Source: Paulownia fortunei (lineage: Eukaryota > Streptophyta > Magnoliopsida > Lamiales > Paulowniaceae). From it: 64,000 nucleotides of DNA. Made by a program: the position numbers and the translations under genes. The DNA is taken from positions 16,270,071 through 16,334,070 of the forward strand of contig CM033118.1 of NCBI GenBank assembly GCA_019321725.1. The letters run 5' to 3'. A model generated the notes under the pieces. The model saw nothing but the letters and a program-made list of their open reading frames with translations, was not told the origin of the DNA and did not search any database. Positions 10,804-24,179 of the stretch are shown here, one piece after another; position 1 is the stretch's first letter, and every line of letters begins with the position of its first letter.

Positions 10804-13225
10804 ATGAGAAATATGTTTGAAAAGATTCTTGAATTACCTTAAAACATTTGAGTTTTGATATTTAAGCAGCAAATAATTTCATTAATGTTTGAGTTCATAC
10901 ATACTTTTTTACTTTTCATTGAAAGTGAACTTTGTAATTGATGAATTCATAAGCAAAATATATATTTTTTTAAATAAAGTCTCTGGAAAATGGAACATTC
11001 TTTTATACATGTAACATGATTAATGTTGTGTATATGCATTTTAGTGATAAAGTAATACTTGATACCAATAGTTTAATCTTCAACTGAAATTTAGTTTATG
11101 AACTTGTTCAGAGTTGAATTCCAACACTTCAGTTTAAGGATTAATTTCAAAAATTATAGTAATTACAATGCCGCGTTACATACCCACAAATTAGATAAAA
11201 AAATATATTCATTTTTCTCTAAAATTAGCAAAAAAATCATTATATATTTCCACTAGTTTGATCTTTAAAGGGAAAAAGATCTTCAAAACTCAAGTATACT
11301 GTTGACAAATTTGACTCCTCTAATATGTTGAATCATAAAGAGTTGTCGGGTCGTTGGGATTTTTTCGATAATAATCTTTTAACGATTAAATCATGAGCAA
11401 AATATATAAAATCTATTAAAATAATAATAATAAAATAAAAAATTAAAAAATATTTATAAGTGTTCAGTTTATGATTATAATGCAGGGTGATAAGATATAT
11501 GTGAATATATTGGACCTTATTACTCGTCGGGGTTAATGAAATAATTGAGTTTTATTTGTCCCATCAGTATTGGTATGATAATTATGATAAGTTATCTTTT
11601 TTATTAACTTTGTGCACATTCCACAAATTAAGATTTTCAGCAGAAAATCCCACACAAATATAACATCAAAACTTTACAAAAATGGAAACAATAAGATCAA
11701 TATAAACAACAAACATGGCTAATTACAAAAATAACTATATCTATGCCTATAACATATTCCACAAACAACATCAATCAATGGGTGGAAATGAACATGAAGT
11801 TCCATCCATCTAACTTGTTATCAAAGCATTGTTAGCCAACACATTTCTATTTTTGGTTTGTGATTTTATTTATTTATTTATTTTGAGAGAATGTATTTTA
11901 AATAGTGAAATTGGAAAATGTTTAAAAAAATGAGAACATAGTTGAATATTTTATTAGAAAAAATAATTTGATTTATTTTTAAAAATATTTTTAATTGTAA
12001 ATGTCTTGTCAATATTGTTTATTATAGTCAGTGAGAGAAGTTTTAAAAAATTTCTTATTAATATTGTTTATTGTGATTAGTTAATATATTATCTGTTATA
12101 GTTAGTAAAGATATAATAGAATATTTAATTATCTAATTGAAGTAATTATTAATAAATATTTTGGGAGATTGAAAACATATTTTTGAAAGAAAATCACAAA
12201 CACATTTTCCATTTATGGAGAAAACAAATGTTTTCCCAAAAGTAACATCAAACATAAACATTTTGGCACAGTTTTCTAAAAATTCAAACATAAAGTTAAC
12301 GAAGAAAGGATAGGTAAACCCCTTTCCTTTTCAAAAGTTAGATGAAAACACAAATATGTGCTTTCTAAATAAAATTTTGCTCAGGTAGATTGTGACGAAG
12401 AAAATAAGAGGAAAAAAAGATTAAGATGTCCAAAATAAAAAAATTGAGGAAGATACACCAATTTTAATAACTAGCTTATTTATAGAATTGGTTACACTCG
12501 AATCCTCTATTGTATGCGCATGTAAATTATTCCTCGCATATATTTTTATGTAGATTTAAAAAACGAATCAAGATATTCGACTCTAAATCGATCATTCAAA
12601 ATTCGTTTGGGATCGATTTGTTAACTTAACAAACTAAATTTGAATATATCTTTTTGTTTTATAATATCTTAAACTCGACTCGATTAGTAAGAAATAAAAA
12701 ATAATACATTTACAAGATCAAGCTACTAGAGTTCGATTTGTATACGATTCGATTAGAACTCAACTTGATTAACTATTAAACCATTCTCAAACACAAATTT
12801 AAATTTCGATAAAAAATCAAATAAATTTGAATAATAAAACATTCGACTCAACTCATTTTGTTTACATCCTTATTATTATGCTTGACCATGTAAATGCATC
12901 TATCCTCTTCTTAAACAAAAGATTTAGTTGTAAAAATACTTCCATTTTCCCATTTAACATGTAGAAAATATATCAACTAACATATGATAAACTAGTGCAA
13001 GAAAAGACTTTGCAGTATAATTTTAATAATAGAACTCTTGACTTGATATGTAATTGTTACTAACTTGTATCATAGCCAAACAAAATTTTTGAACCATGAA
13101 TATAAGGACAATTTAAATACAATCGCTAGACATATGGCATTACACACCGCGAGATAATCATATTTATTTTTAAATTGGCAATGTCTTTGAAGCTTTGTAT
13201 TTCATTTCACTAAATTTATTTTTAG
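10801..13225. other. AT-rich intergenic DNA
   Basis: No gene is visible. All frames are short, with dense stops. It contains scattered A/T homopolymers and one recognisable diverged repeat at 12540-12865. Confidence 0.6.
12540..12865. repeat. diverged dispersed repeat rich in TCGA and TTCGA
   Basis: Slightly richer in CG than its surroundings, with repeated ACTCGACTCGATT-type words and an end reading CAACTCATTTTGTTTACATC. Such words are common in degenerate plant MITE-like repeats. No terminal repeats or target duplication could be fixed. Confidence 0.3.
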
Positions 13226-14410
13226 GGCTCGTTTGGCAGGTTTAATGAAATAAGGCTTGATACTTGGCGTGGTGTACATCTAGACCTTTTTATTTATTAT
13301 TTGATAGGTAGTTTTAAATTGTTTGATATCTCTTCTGAATAACTTATTTGGTTAGATAAAGTTAAATAGCAAGATATATTATAAAAAATAAAAAATACCC
13401 TCAATCTTTGTTATACCTTCAATGCTCTAATATATACATCCTATTCCACCATTCTACCTAATATATTGGTGTATATATACAATGATATATATATATGGAT
13501 ATATTTATATATACATTTTTTGTTCATTTTATATTAATATATAGTATAAAGAAAATTTATATTTATATTATTTATATATGTGTGTATATATTTTTATTTT
13601 TATATATTATATATATGTATTATAAAATATTTATATAAATATATTATATATACTAATAAATATATATTGGTTATAATATGAATATATAATATAGTTATAT
13701 TGCTAATATTAATAAATATTATTGTACAGAATATAATATTAATGTTAATGTTGTAAATATATAATTAAATGTTGTTAACACTACTTAGTTATATATATAA
13801 ATATATATTTATTATATATTATTTACATAAACTTATATTTATATATTATTAATACTTATATTATCAATATTATAAGTTATTAAAATTTGTATTACTAATA
13901 TTGTATACATTATGTCATTATTGTTATATAAACATTAATAATATAAATATATATATATAAATGTAAATATAAATACAAGAATATATTTACATTAAATATA
14001 AATTTATAAACAAATAATATATTTATACATTTATTTAAATGTATATATATATATACACATTTAATACATATATAAATATATTAGTATGTATACACATATA
14101 TTTCTATTATTATAGCTAGTATTTACATATATATATATATTATAATACATATAAATAATTTATTTTAGTTTATTTGATCAAACTTTGTAAAATAAATTAC
14201 TATTTTAGAATTCAAGGTATTTTTATATGCTTGAGACATTTTTGTCCATCCAAAAATTAGTGTGGGAAATATTTTTTTTTTTCTTAGATTAGGTATCAAA
14301 TCACCAAAGTGTGATTCACAAACTAATTTTGAGCTTAAAGGGATAATGGGTCTTGGCAATTTTCAAAGTCTTGTTATTTGAGCTAAACATTAAATTAGAG
14401 TAGTTTAGAC
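13226..14410. other. extreme AT-rich tract, possibly starting with a MITE end
   Basis: 13226 begins GGGCTCGTTTGGCAGG after TTA, which resembles the end of a plant MITE, but I found no matching right end. 13430-14160 is almost pure A/T, with (TA)n words and no coding potential. Confidence 0.4.
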
Positions 14411-15249
14411 ATCTATTAAATCCCTTATCATAAAATTTATATTTATCACTTTACCTTTTTATTTTGTGATATACTAATTAATTCATTATAAAATTAGCCG
14501 TCCAAAAAATACAAAAAATAAAATGTCTAGCATTTTAGTTTGGTATATATTCATGTGAATTAAACAATTTTTATATGAATATATTACTATATATTTATTA
14601 ATTTTCAATTTTATGCCTCTCACTATTGCTTAATAGTCCAAAATGGGATGAAGTCAATGAAGCTTATCAATAAATTTGGACGTTTCATAAGTCTCTCACT
14701 TTCTGACATAACTGCCAAGAAGATTATTATGTCTTGAAAGAGATTCTTTTCGTGGGCTTCTTGCTAAGAGAAAGATCTAATGAACTTATCGTCAAGCCTA
14801 ACTTGTACCTAATATTAGCCTCCAATAAAACTTATCCTAAAGTCTAACTAGTGAAAATAACTTCTTCTTTTTTTTCCTGATCATTTATTTTTTAATTGAA
14901 ATAATAAATAATTGATGATAAATATAATAAAATGTAGAATTGAGATTAATTATATAATAAAATTTTATTTATTTTTATGAATTTGATTAGATTGACTAAA
15001 TAAATCAATCTGATTTATCATATATTTTTTTGGTTGCGGTCTGTTGAATATTACTCAATCTAGTAGTATTTTAAATTTTTAGTTTCATTATAATCATAAA
15101 ATTAAATCTAATAATCTAACAAAGTCCAAACCTCAAATTAAAGGCCGAATTATCATTTTTATCCTTAAAAATTAAGGTGAAATTATTATCCTTGCTCTCA
15201 AATATAAGAATGACAAAGGGAAGGCACGTTGGGAGCAAGTTTGTCAAAA
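14411..15249. other. AT-rich intergenic DNA
   Basis: No gene, RNA or clear repeat boundary seen. Confidence 0.5.
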
Positions 15250-15490
15250 TTTGAGAGCCGCTTCATCTCGAATCTACGAAATTCGAATTAGATTCGCTAA
15301 ATCCATTTTATAATTTTAAAAATATTAAAATATATTTTTTAAAAATAATATTATTATTATTTTTAAAATATAATATTATATAATATATATATATATATTA
15401 AAATAAAAATAAATTAAATAAATCAAATTTAAAAATAAAAAATCAAAACTCCCATCAAATAAACTGGATCCGAAACGGGTTCGGATGCAA
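15250..15490. repeat. dispersed repeat family, copy A
   Basis: A GC-containing edge (TCTCGAATCTACG), an internal T/A block with TTTTATAATTTT and AAAATATAATATTATAT, and a right edge GAAACGGGTTCGGATG. The same ordered blocks occur at 21340-21675. Terminal repeats were not resolved. Confidence 0.5.
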
Positions 15491-16260
15491 CCATTCCATT
15501 ACCTTCCTATTAAAACAATTGTAAACCCTTCTTCTTTCCCAAGAACTCTTTCTCCATGGCTGAAAGAGTGTTTTGAAACATGCTGAAAATATACCTTAAT
15601 TTTTCTCAATATTAATTAATTTTAATTTGTTCTCCAGAATAAGTAGTCATTCACGTTCTTCCCAGACAGACATAATTCATTCAAAAACATTTTGACATTC
15701 TAATTTGTTGAACAATACAAACCCCTTAGATTTCAAAGAAAGGGAGAGAAAGGAAGTGCGGCGGAGGCGGCGGCGGCGGCGGCGGCGAAAGAGGAGAGAA
15801 TAACAAATAGAAAGAGGAGAAAAGAGACATGGATTTCAGGGTTGTTCTCTGAAATTTCACGGCGACGGGGAAGAAATCAGATACATGAAGAAGAAAATGG
15901 AACAAATGAAAGCTGCAATTTGACCATAATGACCCCTCAATTGCACGAGGGAGCAGAAGGGGGTAACTGTAGAAGAAGCCATGCTTATGCTTGTTATTGG
16001 CGCTCTTACAGCCATTACCATCAATTGTTGTTATATTCTTCTCTGTAAAAGCTGTTGTGTGTATGGAACTAGTATTAGAAATTGATAGGAAAAGGAGAAG
16101 AGAGCTTTGGGAAACAATTACCAATGGCAAAACTATTTAGTGCAAGATTCTTGCAAGAAAGAAATGAAAAAAAAAAAAAATTGGAGAAAGGAAGAAAGAA
16201 AGAACGGAAGTCTGCTGCCAAGAAAAAAAGAGAGGAATAATGAATAGGAAAAAAAAATTA
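15491..16260. other. purine-rich island with a (GGC)n run
   Basis: 15758-15786 is a GGC-type triplet run in a purine-rich context, followed by GC-rich DNA to about 16050. A short plus-strand frame at 15981-16082 would encode a hydrophobic peptide, but nothing supports it as a gene. The composition resembles a gene leader or a MITE carrying low-complexity DNA. I do not recognise it. Confidence 0.35.
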
Positions 16261-17411
16261 TTAAGGGCATTTTTGTTATTTTTTATAATCTTACTCATTT
16301 ATCTCATAAAATATATATTTAATACAAATATATCATTTACTGCAGTTAAATAAAATATACATAATATTTATTAAAAAATTAATTTATATTTAATAATTAA
16401 TTATTTTATATCTCAATTAAAAAAATAAATGGGGCCTAAGTAGCAAGTGTACTATGTTGGATTAATAATGTGATTAAATTTATATTTCCTATAGTCTTTC
16501 TCATATTTTTAATTTTCTTTTCTTTCCCTTCAAGCTCCCTTTTTTTATTTTCTACGTTCTCCTCTTTTCGTCTGATCTTTTTTAGCCTCTTTCTTCCATT
16601 TCTTCTTCATATTTCTTCCTTCTTCAGATTTCTTCTCTCTCTTCTTTTTCTTCTTCAGGTTTCTGTCTTCGATTTCTTCAGTCTTTCGCTTCTTCTTTTC
16701 ATTTTTATGTTTTCTTTTGTTCCTTGTTACTATATCTAATTTTCTCTTTTTTGGCGTATGATAGTGGTGGCACAACACCTCCACTACATCTCCGCCGCCG
16801 TCACCGCCAGCACAGTACCACCATCACTGCCACCCTTATTTTTTTCTCTTTTTTTTATATATTCTCCCAATTTTCTACAATTTTTAGCGGCTAACGCCGC
16901 ACCACCACCATTGCTATCTTCGTACTTCAACAATTTATGTGGGCGTCAAAGTTGGTGTCACTTCTTGGAGTAGAAGGGTTTGAGGAAGAAGGGTTGCATA
17001 GTTGCTTTTGAGCAGAAAGGACATGATTGTAATTCTAGTGGAATTTTGAGGGACTTTTTTGTCTTTTGGAGTTGGTTGGTGTTTTGGATTATTCATCCCA
17101 ATTCCCAAAAGGTTGTCACATCCGGTTAAAGTAGTGATTTGGATCGGGCCAGCCTTCCAATCATGGGTTGTCATCCTATTAAGTACGCACTCCGATAAAA
17201 TAGCTCCTCCAATCTCATAGCTAATGCTGCAAAGTAAACTAGCCCTGTAGGTATAATTGTGCTAGATTTGTTCCGTATGTAATTATAGTTTTTAATGCAA
17301 TATTTTTAAAATTCAGTATTATTTGGATGAAAATGAAATATATATATATATATATTAATCTATTGCAATATCCAAACAAATTGATCCTTACTTTTCATTC
17401 AAGAAATATAT
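16261..17411. other. pyrimidine-rich and triplet-rich intergenic DNA
   Basis: 16490-16760 is a long pyrimidine tract on the plus strand. 16780-16910 carries CCG and CAC triplets. The apparent open frames are low-complexity Phe/Ser/Leu or Lys/Arg strings. No gene supported. Confidence 0.4.
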
Positions 17412-17419
17412 AAGTAGAG

Positions 17420-20400
17420 TCAGATCAGACCATGAGCCGAGTTCAACCGTGGATCCCAAGATTCGGTGGTTCAAAAAAACAGAAAAAAAAAAATAAAAAA
17501 GGCAAAAGTAGTCATTGCCAATGGAAAAGTCAAACGGTCATTTGATCGTTTGATTTTTTTTTTAAATTTTTTATATAAATATTTATTAATTTTTTATTTT
17601 TTTTACAATTTAATTTTTAAATTTTAATTATTTAATTCTCAATTCTTAATTTTTTAATTTTCACTTTTATTATTCATTCTCAATTCTATATTATTCTAAT
17701 TATTTTATTAATTTTTTTTCTTCATATTTTATTTATTTTATTTTTAATTATTTATTATTCAATTTTATATACTAAATTTTCATCGTTTATAAAAAAATAT
17801 CCGGTTCAAGCAACAGAGGTAAGGGAAAGATGCTCGCAACCGATGAGCAACCAATGTTCAACATCAATTGTGAAGTTAAATTAAGTGATGAAAAACAAAC
17901 TCACTTGTATACTACTCAAGAAATAATTAGTGATGTTCATACTCGATCTATTCCATCTCTCAAATCTCCTATTTTTACAAAATATTTTGATAAAATAACA
18001 CTTTCAAATGGAGATATGCGAGCAAAGTGTAAATATTGTTCGCAATCTTATAAATTTCAATCCGGAAGCGGTTATGGATCCTTGAAAAGACATGTGGAAA
18101 AGAAGCATCCACTAGAATTTGAATTGATCGTACCCAAACTCAAATGTCATCATTCGCATCTTCCGGTACCAGTGGAGGTAATGATCTTTCTTTATTTAAA
18201 TATAGTAATGTTAGATGTAGAGAAAATTTAGTTAGATTTATTTTTGTTGAATATCTTAGTTTTAATTTTGCAAATAAATTCTTTTTTAATAAATTAATTC
18301 AAACAACATATAATCTGACGGCTAAACGTGTTCCACGAACCATACTAACACAATATGTAAAAAAATTATATAATAAAACTAAAAAATAGATAAATAATTA
18401 TTAAATAATATAAATAATAAAAAAATTTTATGTAGTGATATTTGGAGTGATCATTGACAAATACATTCATATGTGGGTATTACATGTCATTTGATTGATG
18501 ATTCTTGGACACTTCAAAAAAGATTACTTGTATTTAGAGTTTTTTATAGTTTACACACAACGTCAAATATTTCACAAATTATATTTTTAATATTAGAAGA
18601 ATATAATTTAGTTAATAAATTTTTTTCAATATGATTTGACAATGTTGCAGCTAATAATATTAGTATTAGTGATCTTAAAGTTGTATGTGAACCATCAATT
18701 TGTGGTAAAATTTTTCATATTAGATGTATATGTCATATTTTAAATTTATGTATACAAGATGACTTAAAAGTTTTAGATAATTAAATTAAACCAATTAGAC
18801 AAGCATTTTCTTATTTATGGATACATCCACATATTAATAAATAATAGTTTAGATTTTTTAAGATTAACGGTGTGAGGTCTAAAAAATTTTTACGGGATGT
18901 TCCAACTCATTGGAATTCAATATATAGATTATTAGAAGAATCTATCAACTATAAAGATTTATTATATTAATTTTTTGTACAAATTGTTTCTATTCATTTT
19001 TATTTATATTCACATCATTAGACAGTATGTGAAAAAAATTGTAATATTTTAAAAATATTTAATGATGCTACTTTACAATTATCTAGTGTTTATTCCCCAA
19101 CTTCTCATTTAGTATTATTAAATTATTGTAATATTAAATCAGTTTTACATGAAAATATTAACTTCCAATATGAAAATTTAGTAATTATATTTTATTAATG
19201 CAGTTGAAATGAGAAAAATATTTCTTTGAAATTCCACATATTAATTTAATTGTTGTTGTTTTTTATCCTAAACTTAAATTAGATAGTTTATAAGATTTGT
19301 TATTAATTTATTACAATGCATTAAAATATAATGAAAATTATTATACTATAGATATTAATAATATTATATTTAAAATTAGAACACTTTTAAATGAATTTTA
19401 TAATGAATACAGTTCCAAATATGGTTCACAATCAACTCAAGTTGATATATATAGAACTAGTAGTAGTAGTAGTTTTAGACTTACGACAACACAACTTTTA
19501 TTGAGAAAACGGATTAAACGTTCTCGAGAATCCTCAAGTTCTAACTAGGAACTTGAGAGATATTTTAATATTTTATTTGAGTTTAATGAAACAGATGACG
19601 ATGGAAAGTTCAATATTTTGCAATGGTGATCGCAAAAGGATCAAACGTATCCAGTTTTATCCATAATGGCAAAGGAGATACTTGCTTCAACTGCTTCAAC
19701 CATTGCAGTGGAGTAAGTTTTCAGTGCGGGAGACAATATATTGAGTGAGAAATGTTCAATGTTGTCTTTCGAGAATTTAAAAACCCAAACATGTCTTGAT
19801 CACTGGATCAAGGTTTCAGTACGAAAACAAGGTAAGCCGGATTTGGAGGAAGATTAAGAGGAGGACACAGATGGAACAACGACGGGAACAAGTGAGAATG
19901 ATTGAGCCACGCCACTCCCTAAGGTAAGAAAACTACGTGGGCTTTGATTCCTCTATATCCTAATAGGATAAGTAGGTAACTTAAATTTAAGTTCAACCCC
20001 ATTTTTTATTTTTAAAATGGTTTTTAATTGTATAATTTAATTTTTGCTAATATTTTTTATTGAAATTTAAGTTTAAACTTTAAGATTTCAAGTTGAACAT
20101 TTTTTTTATATATTTATTATAATTAGAATATTTGATACTTTAAATTTTAAATAATAATATTTTTTTTTCAAATTTAAGTTAAAGTTTATTCATTAAGTTC
20201 AAAAATTAATGATATTTTTTTTTGAAATTTAAGTTCAAAATTTTTCATTTAAATATATGTTTAAGATTTCAAACCCTTGTTTTTATTTTACAAAAGTTAT
20301 AATTTTGTAAAATTAATGGTTAGTTAAAAAATTATAAATTTTCAAAATATAAGGTAAAATAAATAAAAAATAAAAAATTCAAGGGTAGGAACCGGAACCG

Positions 20401-20528
20401 GCCCGACACTTCTGGAACTTGGACCGTTACCGGTTTTGACGGTTAAGGTTAATAATCAGAATTTTTTTGAACCGTGTAATCGACGATTTCGAAGTGTAAC
20501 TGACGATTCATGAACCATGATCAGGTCC
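17420..20528 (+). mobile_element. degenerate hAT transposon with 8-bp target duplication
   Basis: The octamer AAGTAGAG occurs at 17412-17419 and again at 20529-20536, directly outside the element: a perfect target duplication of the length hAT elements make. The termini are only weakly inverted (TCAGATCAGACCATG at the left; CATGATCAGGTCC at the right). The interior encodes a BED zinc finger, remnants of the RNase-H-like hAT core and a C-terminal dimerisation region, all on the plus strand. Many stops show it is dead. Confidence 0.85.
17830..19857 (+). pseudogene. hAT transposase remnant
   Basis: Once a cut-and-paste transposase. The first open part (17830-18231) holds a BED-type finger at C67, C70, H88 and H93, with the K-x-x-S-G-S-G-x-G-S-L-K-R-H spacing usual for plant hAT proteins. 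Further on, broken frames still read D-S-W-T-L-Q-K (about 18500), C-H-I-L-N-L-C (about 18730) and V-P-T-H-W-N-S (about 18900), all hAT core landmarks. 19297-19548 is an open remnant ending in a Ser-rich linker. The dimerisation domain follows at 19625-19857 with Y-P-V-L-S-I-M-A and V-F-S-A-G-D. At least eight in-frame stops plus shifts; not functional. Confidence 0.85.
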
Positions 20529-20536
20529 AAGTAGAG

Positions 20537-22064
20537 GGATCAAATTACCACATTTGGTTTAAGAGATATTAAAAAAAATACTATTTTAACAAATACTCAA
20601 CTCCATTGCTTTCTATTAGTTGCGAGCTCATTCTTCAATGGGCAAGTGGTTACAGTCCCTGTTCCTGCTACTATTTGGGAGTTTACGGTTTTATATTTTA
20701 TTTCACTCTCTACTGGAGTTTTTTTTTTTCACCTTTTCCTTGAGTTACTGCTTCACTATTTATCACATAGGAGTATTTAATCAATTTTTGTAGCAAATTC
20801 TATTTTTTTTGGCCGTTTTGGGTTGTGTGGCTTACTTCCTAGCTCCAAATATCATTTATGAACTAGTAAAACAACACCAAAAGCAGTGGTATCTTATGAC
20901 CTAAAATGAGTCTAATTACATGTTTTCAAGCAATTTTTTTTTATATATATCGCTCTCTTACATTTTCTTATTCCTAATATATATATATATATATATATTC
21001 CTATTTTAAGGAAATCTGCTTTTAACTTTTTGAACATATATAATGCTTTAATCTAAATTGACTTGTTTTTATTTTCTTTGCAAATTATCATTGAGGAAGC
21101 TAAAGCACTATTCTTCTTAAGTGCCTTCTCATTTTTATAGATTTATGTTTTTTATATTTTTTCTTCACACACTCAAGATATATAATCTTTCTCTTTGTTT
21201 TTTAATGTGCTACCTTTTAAAATAAAAACATCTCCGTACATTATGCGCGAGTACAACAGTAGAACAATTTAATGGCAAGATCATAAATTATGCAAATGCG
21301 ATGGGTTTCCCAAATTTCGAAACCACTCCATCAAGAATTTTAAGGCTTTAGATTCGTTTTATCCTGAATCTGTTGGATTAGGGTTAGACTCACTATATCT
21401 CATTAGATCTGTTTTATAATTTTTTTTAAAAAAATATTTTTTTAAAATAATATCTTTAGTTTTTTTAAAAAATATATATTTTAAAATATAATATTATATA
21501 TATTAATTAAAATAAAAAAATAAAGAAAAAAACTAAACGGGACTGGTTCAGGATGAGGCGGGTTTGAAAATAAAAAATTAATATCCGCTCCGAACCCATT
21601 TATAATTTTGAAAATCCGCCCCAAATGGGACAAGTTCGGATTTGGACCCCGTCCCTATCACAAACTTGCATCCAATCTTTCTAAAGTGATCGAACAAAAA
21701 ATTTACCTATTGTACTCTTAATTACAATCGTAAACCATTTTTTTAAATTTAGGCATAAAATTAACAAAAAGTATTTACAATGTATTGCATAAAATACGAA
21801 AACATTCTATATAATTATAGATATTGACTTGTTTGTTAGGTACATAAGAAAATATTAGAATTGCAAAACAAAAAAGAAATTCGAAGAAAGTTTTTACTTA
21901 CCTATCTTTCTTGCATGTGAGTAAGGCGAGTTTGGAGTAGGTTTGATCAAACTCGAAATCAGTCTTGCAAAGATTTTTTAGCACTCGGACTAGACTTGAC
22001 TAATTAGGCTTGATATACCCATTAATAATTTAAAAAAAATAAAAAAATATTAGAGCAAGACTAA
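20537..22064. other. intergenic DNA between the hAT element and the repeat cluster
   Basis: No gene supported. A short frame at 20640-20790 reads as a hydrophobic string with no family resemblance. It includes a (TA)n tract near 20978-20997 and the repeat at 21340-21675. Confidence 0.5.
21340..21675. repeat. dispersed repeat family, copy B
   Basis: Shares block order with 15250-15490: TTTTATAATTTT, then AAAATATAATATTATAT, then an AAACGGG-type GC edge. This copy continues into CCGCTCCGAACCCATT and CCCGTCCC, so copy A may be truncated. Confidence 0.5.
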
Positions 22065-22147
22065 TTTATATTCTTTCTCAAAAGATAAATGGTGATTTCA
22101 TTGTATATAATTATATAATATTAAAAAATAATAGTGCAACGTACAAC

Positions 22148-23377
22148 TAGAGGCGGAGGGAGGGGGCGATTCGGTGCAGTTGCCCCCCTCAATTTTTCAA
22201 AAATATTTTTTTTTGTTTACAAAATTTAATAAAATTAAAATTTTTGCCCCCTTTAAATTATGAAATTATCTCAATTGCCTCCCCTCAAATTTTTATAATC
22301 TTATTTAAATATATAAATTTAAAGATATTCTAAATTATTTGAAACTTTATTTTTTTGAAATTTAAGGTGAATATTATTAATATAAAATTTTAAAAGGTAT
22401 TTGTGTTATTAAAATTTTATTATGATTTTGTCTCAACAAATATAGTTTATATTAGTAAAAAAATACTCATTATTGTTATTTTTTTTATATTTATTTGTTA
22501 GTTTTTAACTTATTTGATGTTTTCATAATACATTTCATTTGGTTAATGATTATGAAATAATCGTCAGATGTTTACAATAGTTTTTGGAAGCAAAATTGAT
22601 TGACAAATTCATTTTTGACATGTTACTATAAATTTTTATAATGTTAAGAATTATTTTTATTTAAACAATAGTTCTCTTTCTCAATAAAAATAATTAAGAA
22701 CATTAGTTTTTTAATTCATTATTTTCTTATAATATTTTTTCATTCACATTTATATAATTTATTTATTTTATTGAGTTTCTTTTGTCTAATACTTTACGTT
22801 TCATTTACTTTTCAATTTTATTTGGTCCAATAAGAATTAAATTCTCACTTTATTTTTTGTTACGATTTGAAATATGATTTAACAACATCACAATTAGAAC
22901 ATTAAAATTAATTTTTTTGTTGAAAACTTTTCCTCAAGTAATCTTTTATAGATGTATAACTACTTATATAAACATTTTATTTGAAGAATATTTTTTTTTT
23001 TTATAATAATAAGATAATTTTGAACACTTAATAATAATTCATAAGATTGTAATGAAATTATGAGAATTACTCTAATATCCGAATTATATTTTTTAATTTT
23101 GTAAGTTAGTTTTTGTTTTATATTAAATTGAATTAGAATTGATTCTCATTTTCATTTAGAAGTTGCTTTTTTTGTTCGAATACTTATGCAGATATAATAT
23201 GTATGAAAAATTTATGTATAAATATCATATTTTTATTTATAGTTGTATTTATTTTTTAATAATTAGTTAATAAAAAATTACAATAAAAATATTTTTATAA
23301 GTAAAAAAAATAATTAATATTATATTTTTGATAATCGAATCTCGCCTTCAAAAACTGAAATCCTGCCTCCGCCCTAG
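22148..23377. mobile_element. nonautonomous hAT-like element nested in the repeat cluster
   Basis: Begins TAGAGGCGGAGGGAGG and ends CCTGCCTCCGCCCTAG, inverted ends of the AGGCGGAG type common in plant hAT derivatives. The 8 bp outside are CGTACAAC (22140-22147) and CATACAAC (23378-23385), one mismatch. Sister units at about 29276 and 30846 show the uninterrupted target, which confirms the insertion. The interior is AT-rich with CCCCTC words and no transposase. Confidence 0.8.
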
Positions 23378-24128
23378 CATACAACAACTATATATCCTCT
23401 GGCTAGCCGTCTTAAATTCACAAAAATAAGGTGTCCTCATTTCAACAAAACCTCCATCATTTTATTGTCTAGTTTTCTGGTTGCTTTTGAAGGCAAAAAG
23501 TTTTGCCATAATAATCATTCTATCACCAACAACATCCCTTTCCTAATCGGGGTTAAAATTTTGGAAATGAAAAATGCCAAAATATGAATAAAACTTGATA
23601 TTATTAAAAATGCTCAAAAAATATCATATTTGTAAAGTAAAAACATATATGCACTCCTATGAACGTGGAAAATATACCGAATTGATCGATTCAAATTGAA
23701 ATTGTAAAATCATTCATAACTATTAGGTCAAGACAAGAATTCATTTTGATCAAACCATCTAGTTTTCTTTAATTATTGCGGGGCATATCTTATTTCAAGA
23801 TTTATTTTAGTTGATTGGGATTCTATTTCCAATCTACTTAAATTTTTTGTTTTTATTTTATTTAATTTCTATAGTTAGTATAACTTTATATTTGTATTTA
23901 GATGATGGAGATTTGCTGGTGGACTTGAGATAATATTTACTTGGATACTGATATGAGCTCACGAACCCATTTGGGGAGTATCCAAAAAGTAGCAAGAAAT
24001 TTCTTGGGGCAAGAGTCGCACTATAGGAGCTGGTTTATAGGGTATATTTTAAATCGTTTTTTTTTTTTTTGTTGTCTACTTAGGTATATAATGATATAAG
24101 TAAATGTGTATAATAGCAATCTTTCCAA

Positions 24129-24179
24129 CGTGCAATGTTAGGGCATGAATTAAGGTAAATAATGTTTGTCAATAGCACG
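24129..24179 (+). repeat. block E hairpin, copy 1
   Basis: Arms CGTGCAAT and ATAGCACG, one mismatch; overall span 51 nt. The inner GTGC/GCAC pair is degraded in this copy. Confidence 0.75.

Noticed and set aside
13226..14410. Complete MITE starting GGGCTCGTTTGG at 13226
   Set aside because: No matching right terminus or second TTA could be located, so only a possible end is noted.
15726..16130. Minus-strand frame with a poly-Pro stretch and hydrophobic ends
   Set aside because: The Pro run is simply the (GGC)n repeat read backward; the rest is low complexity without a family match.
16470..16784. Overlapping Phe/Ser/Leu-rich (plus) and Lys/Arg-rich (minus) frames
   Set aside because: Products of a pyrimidine tract, not genes.
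20640..20800. Frame starting M-G-K-W-L-Q-S-L-F-L-L-L that looked like a signal peptide
   Set aside because: The continuation is a T-rich hydrophobic string with no mature domain and no exon signals.
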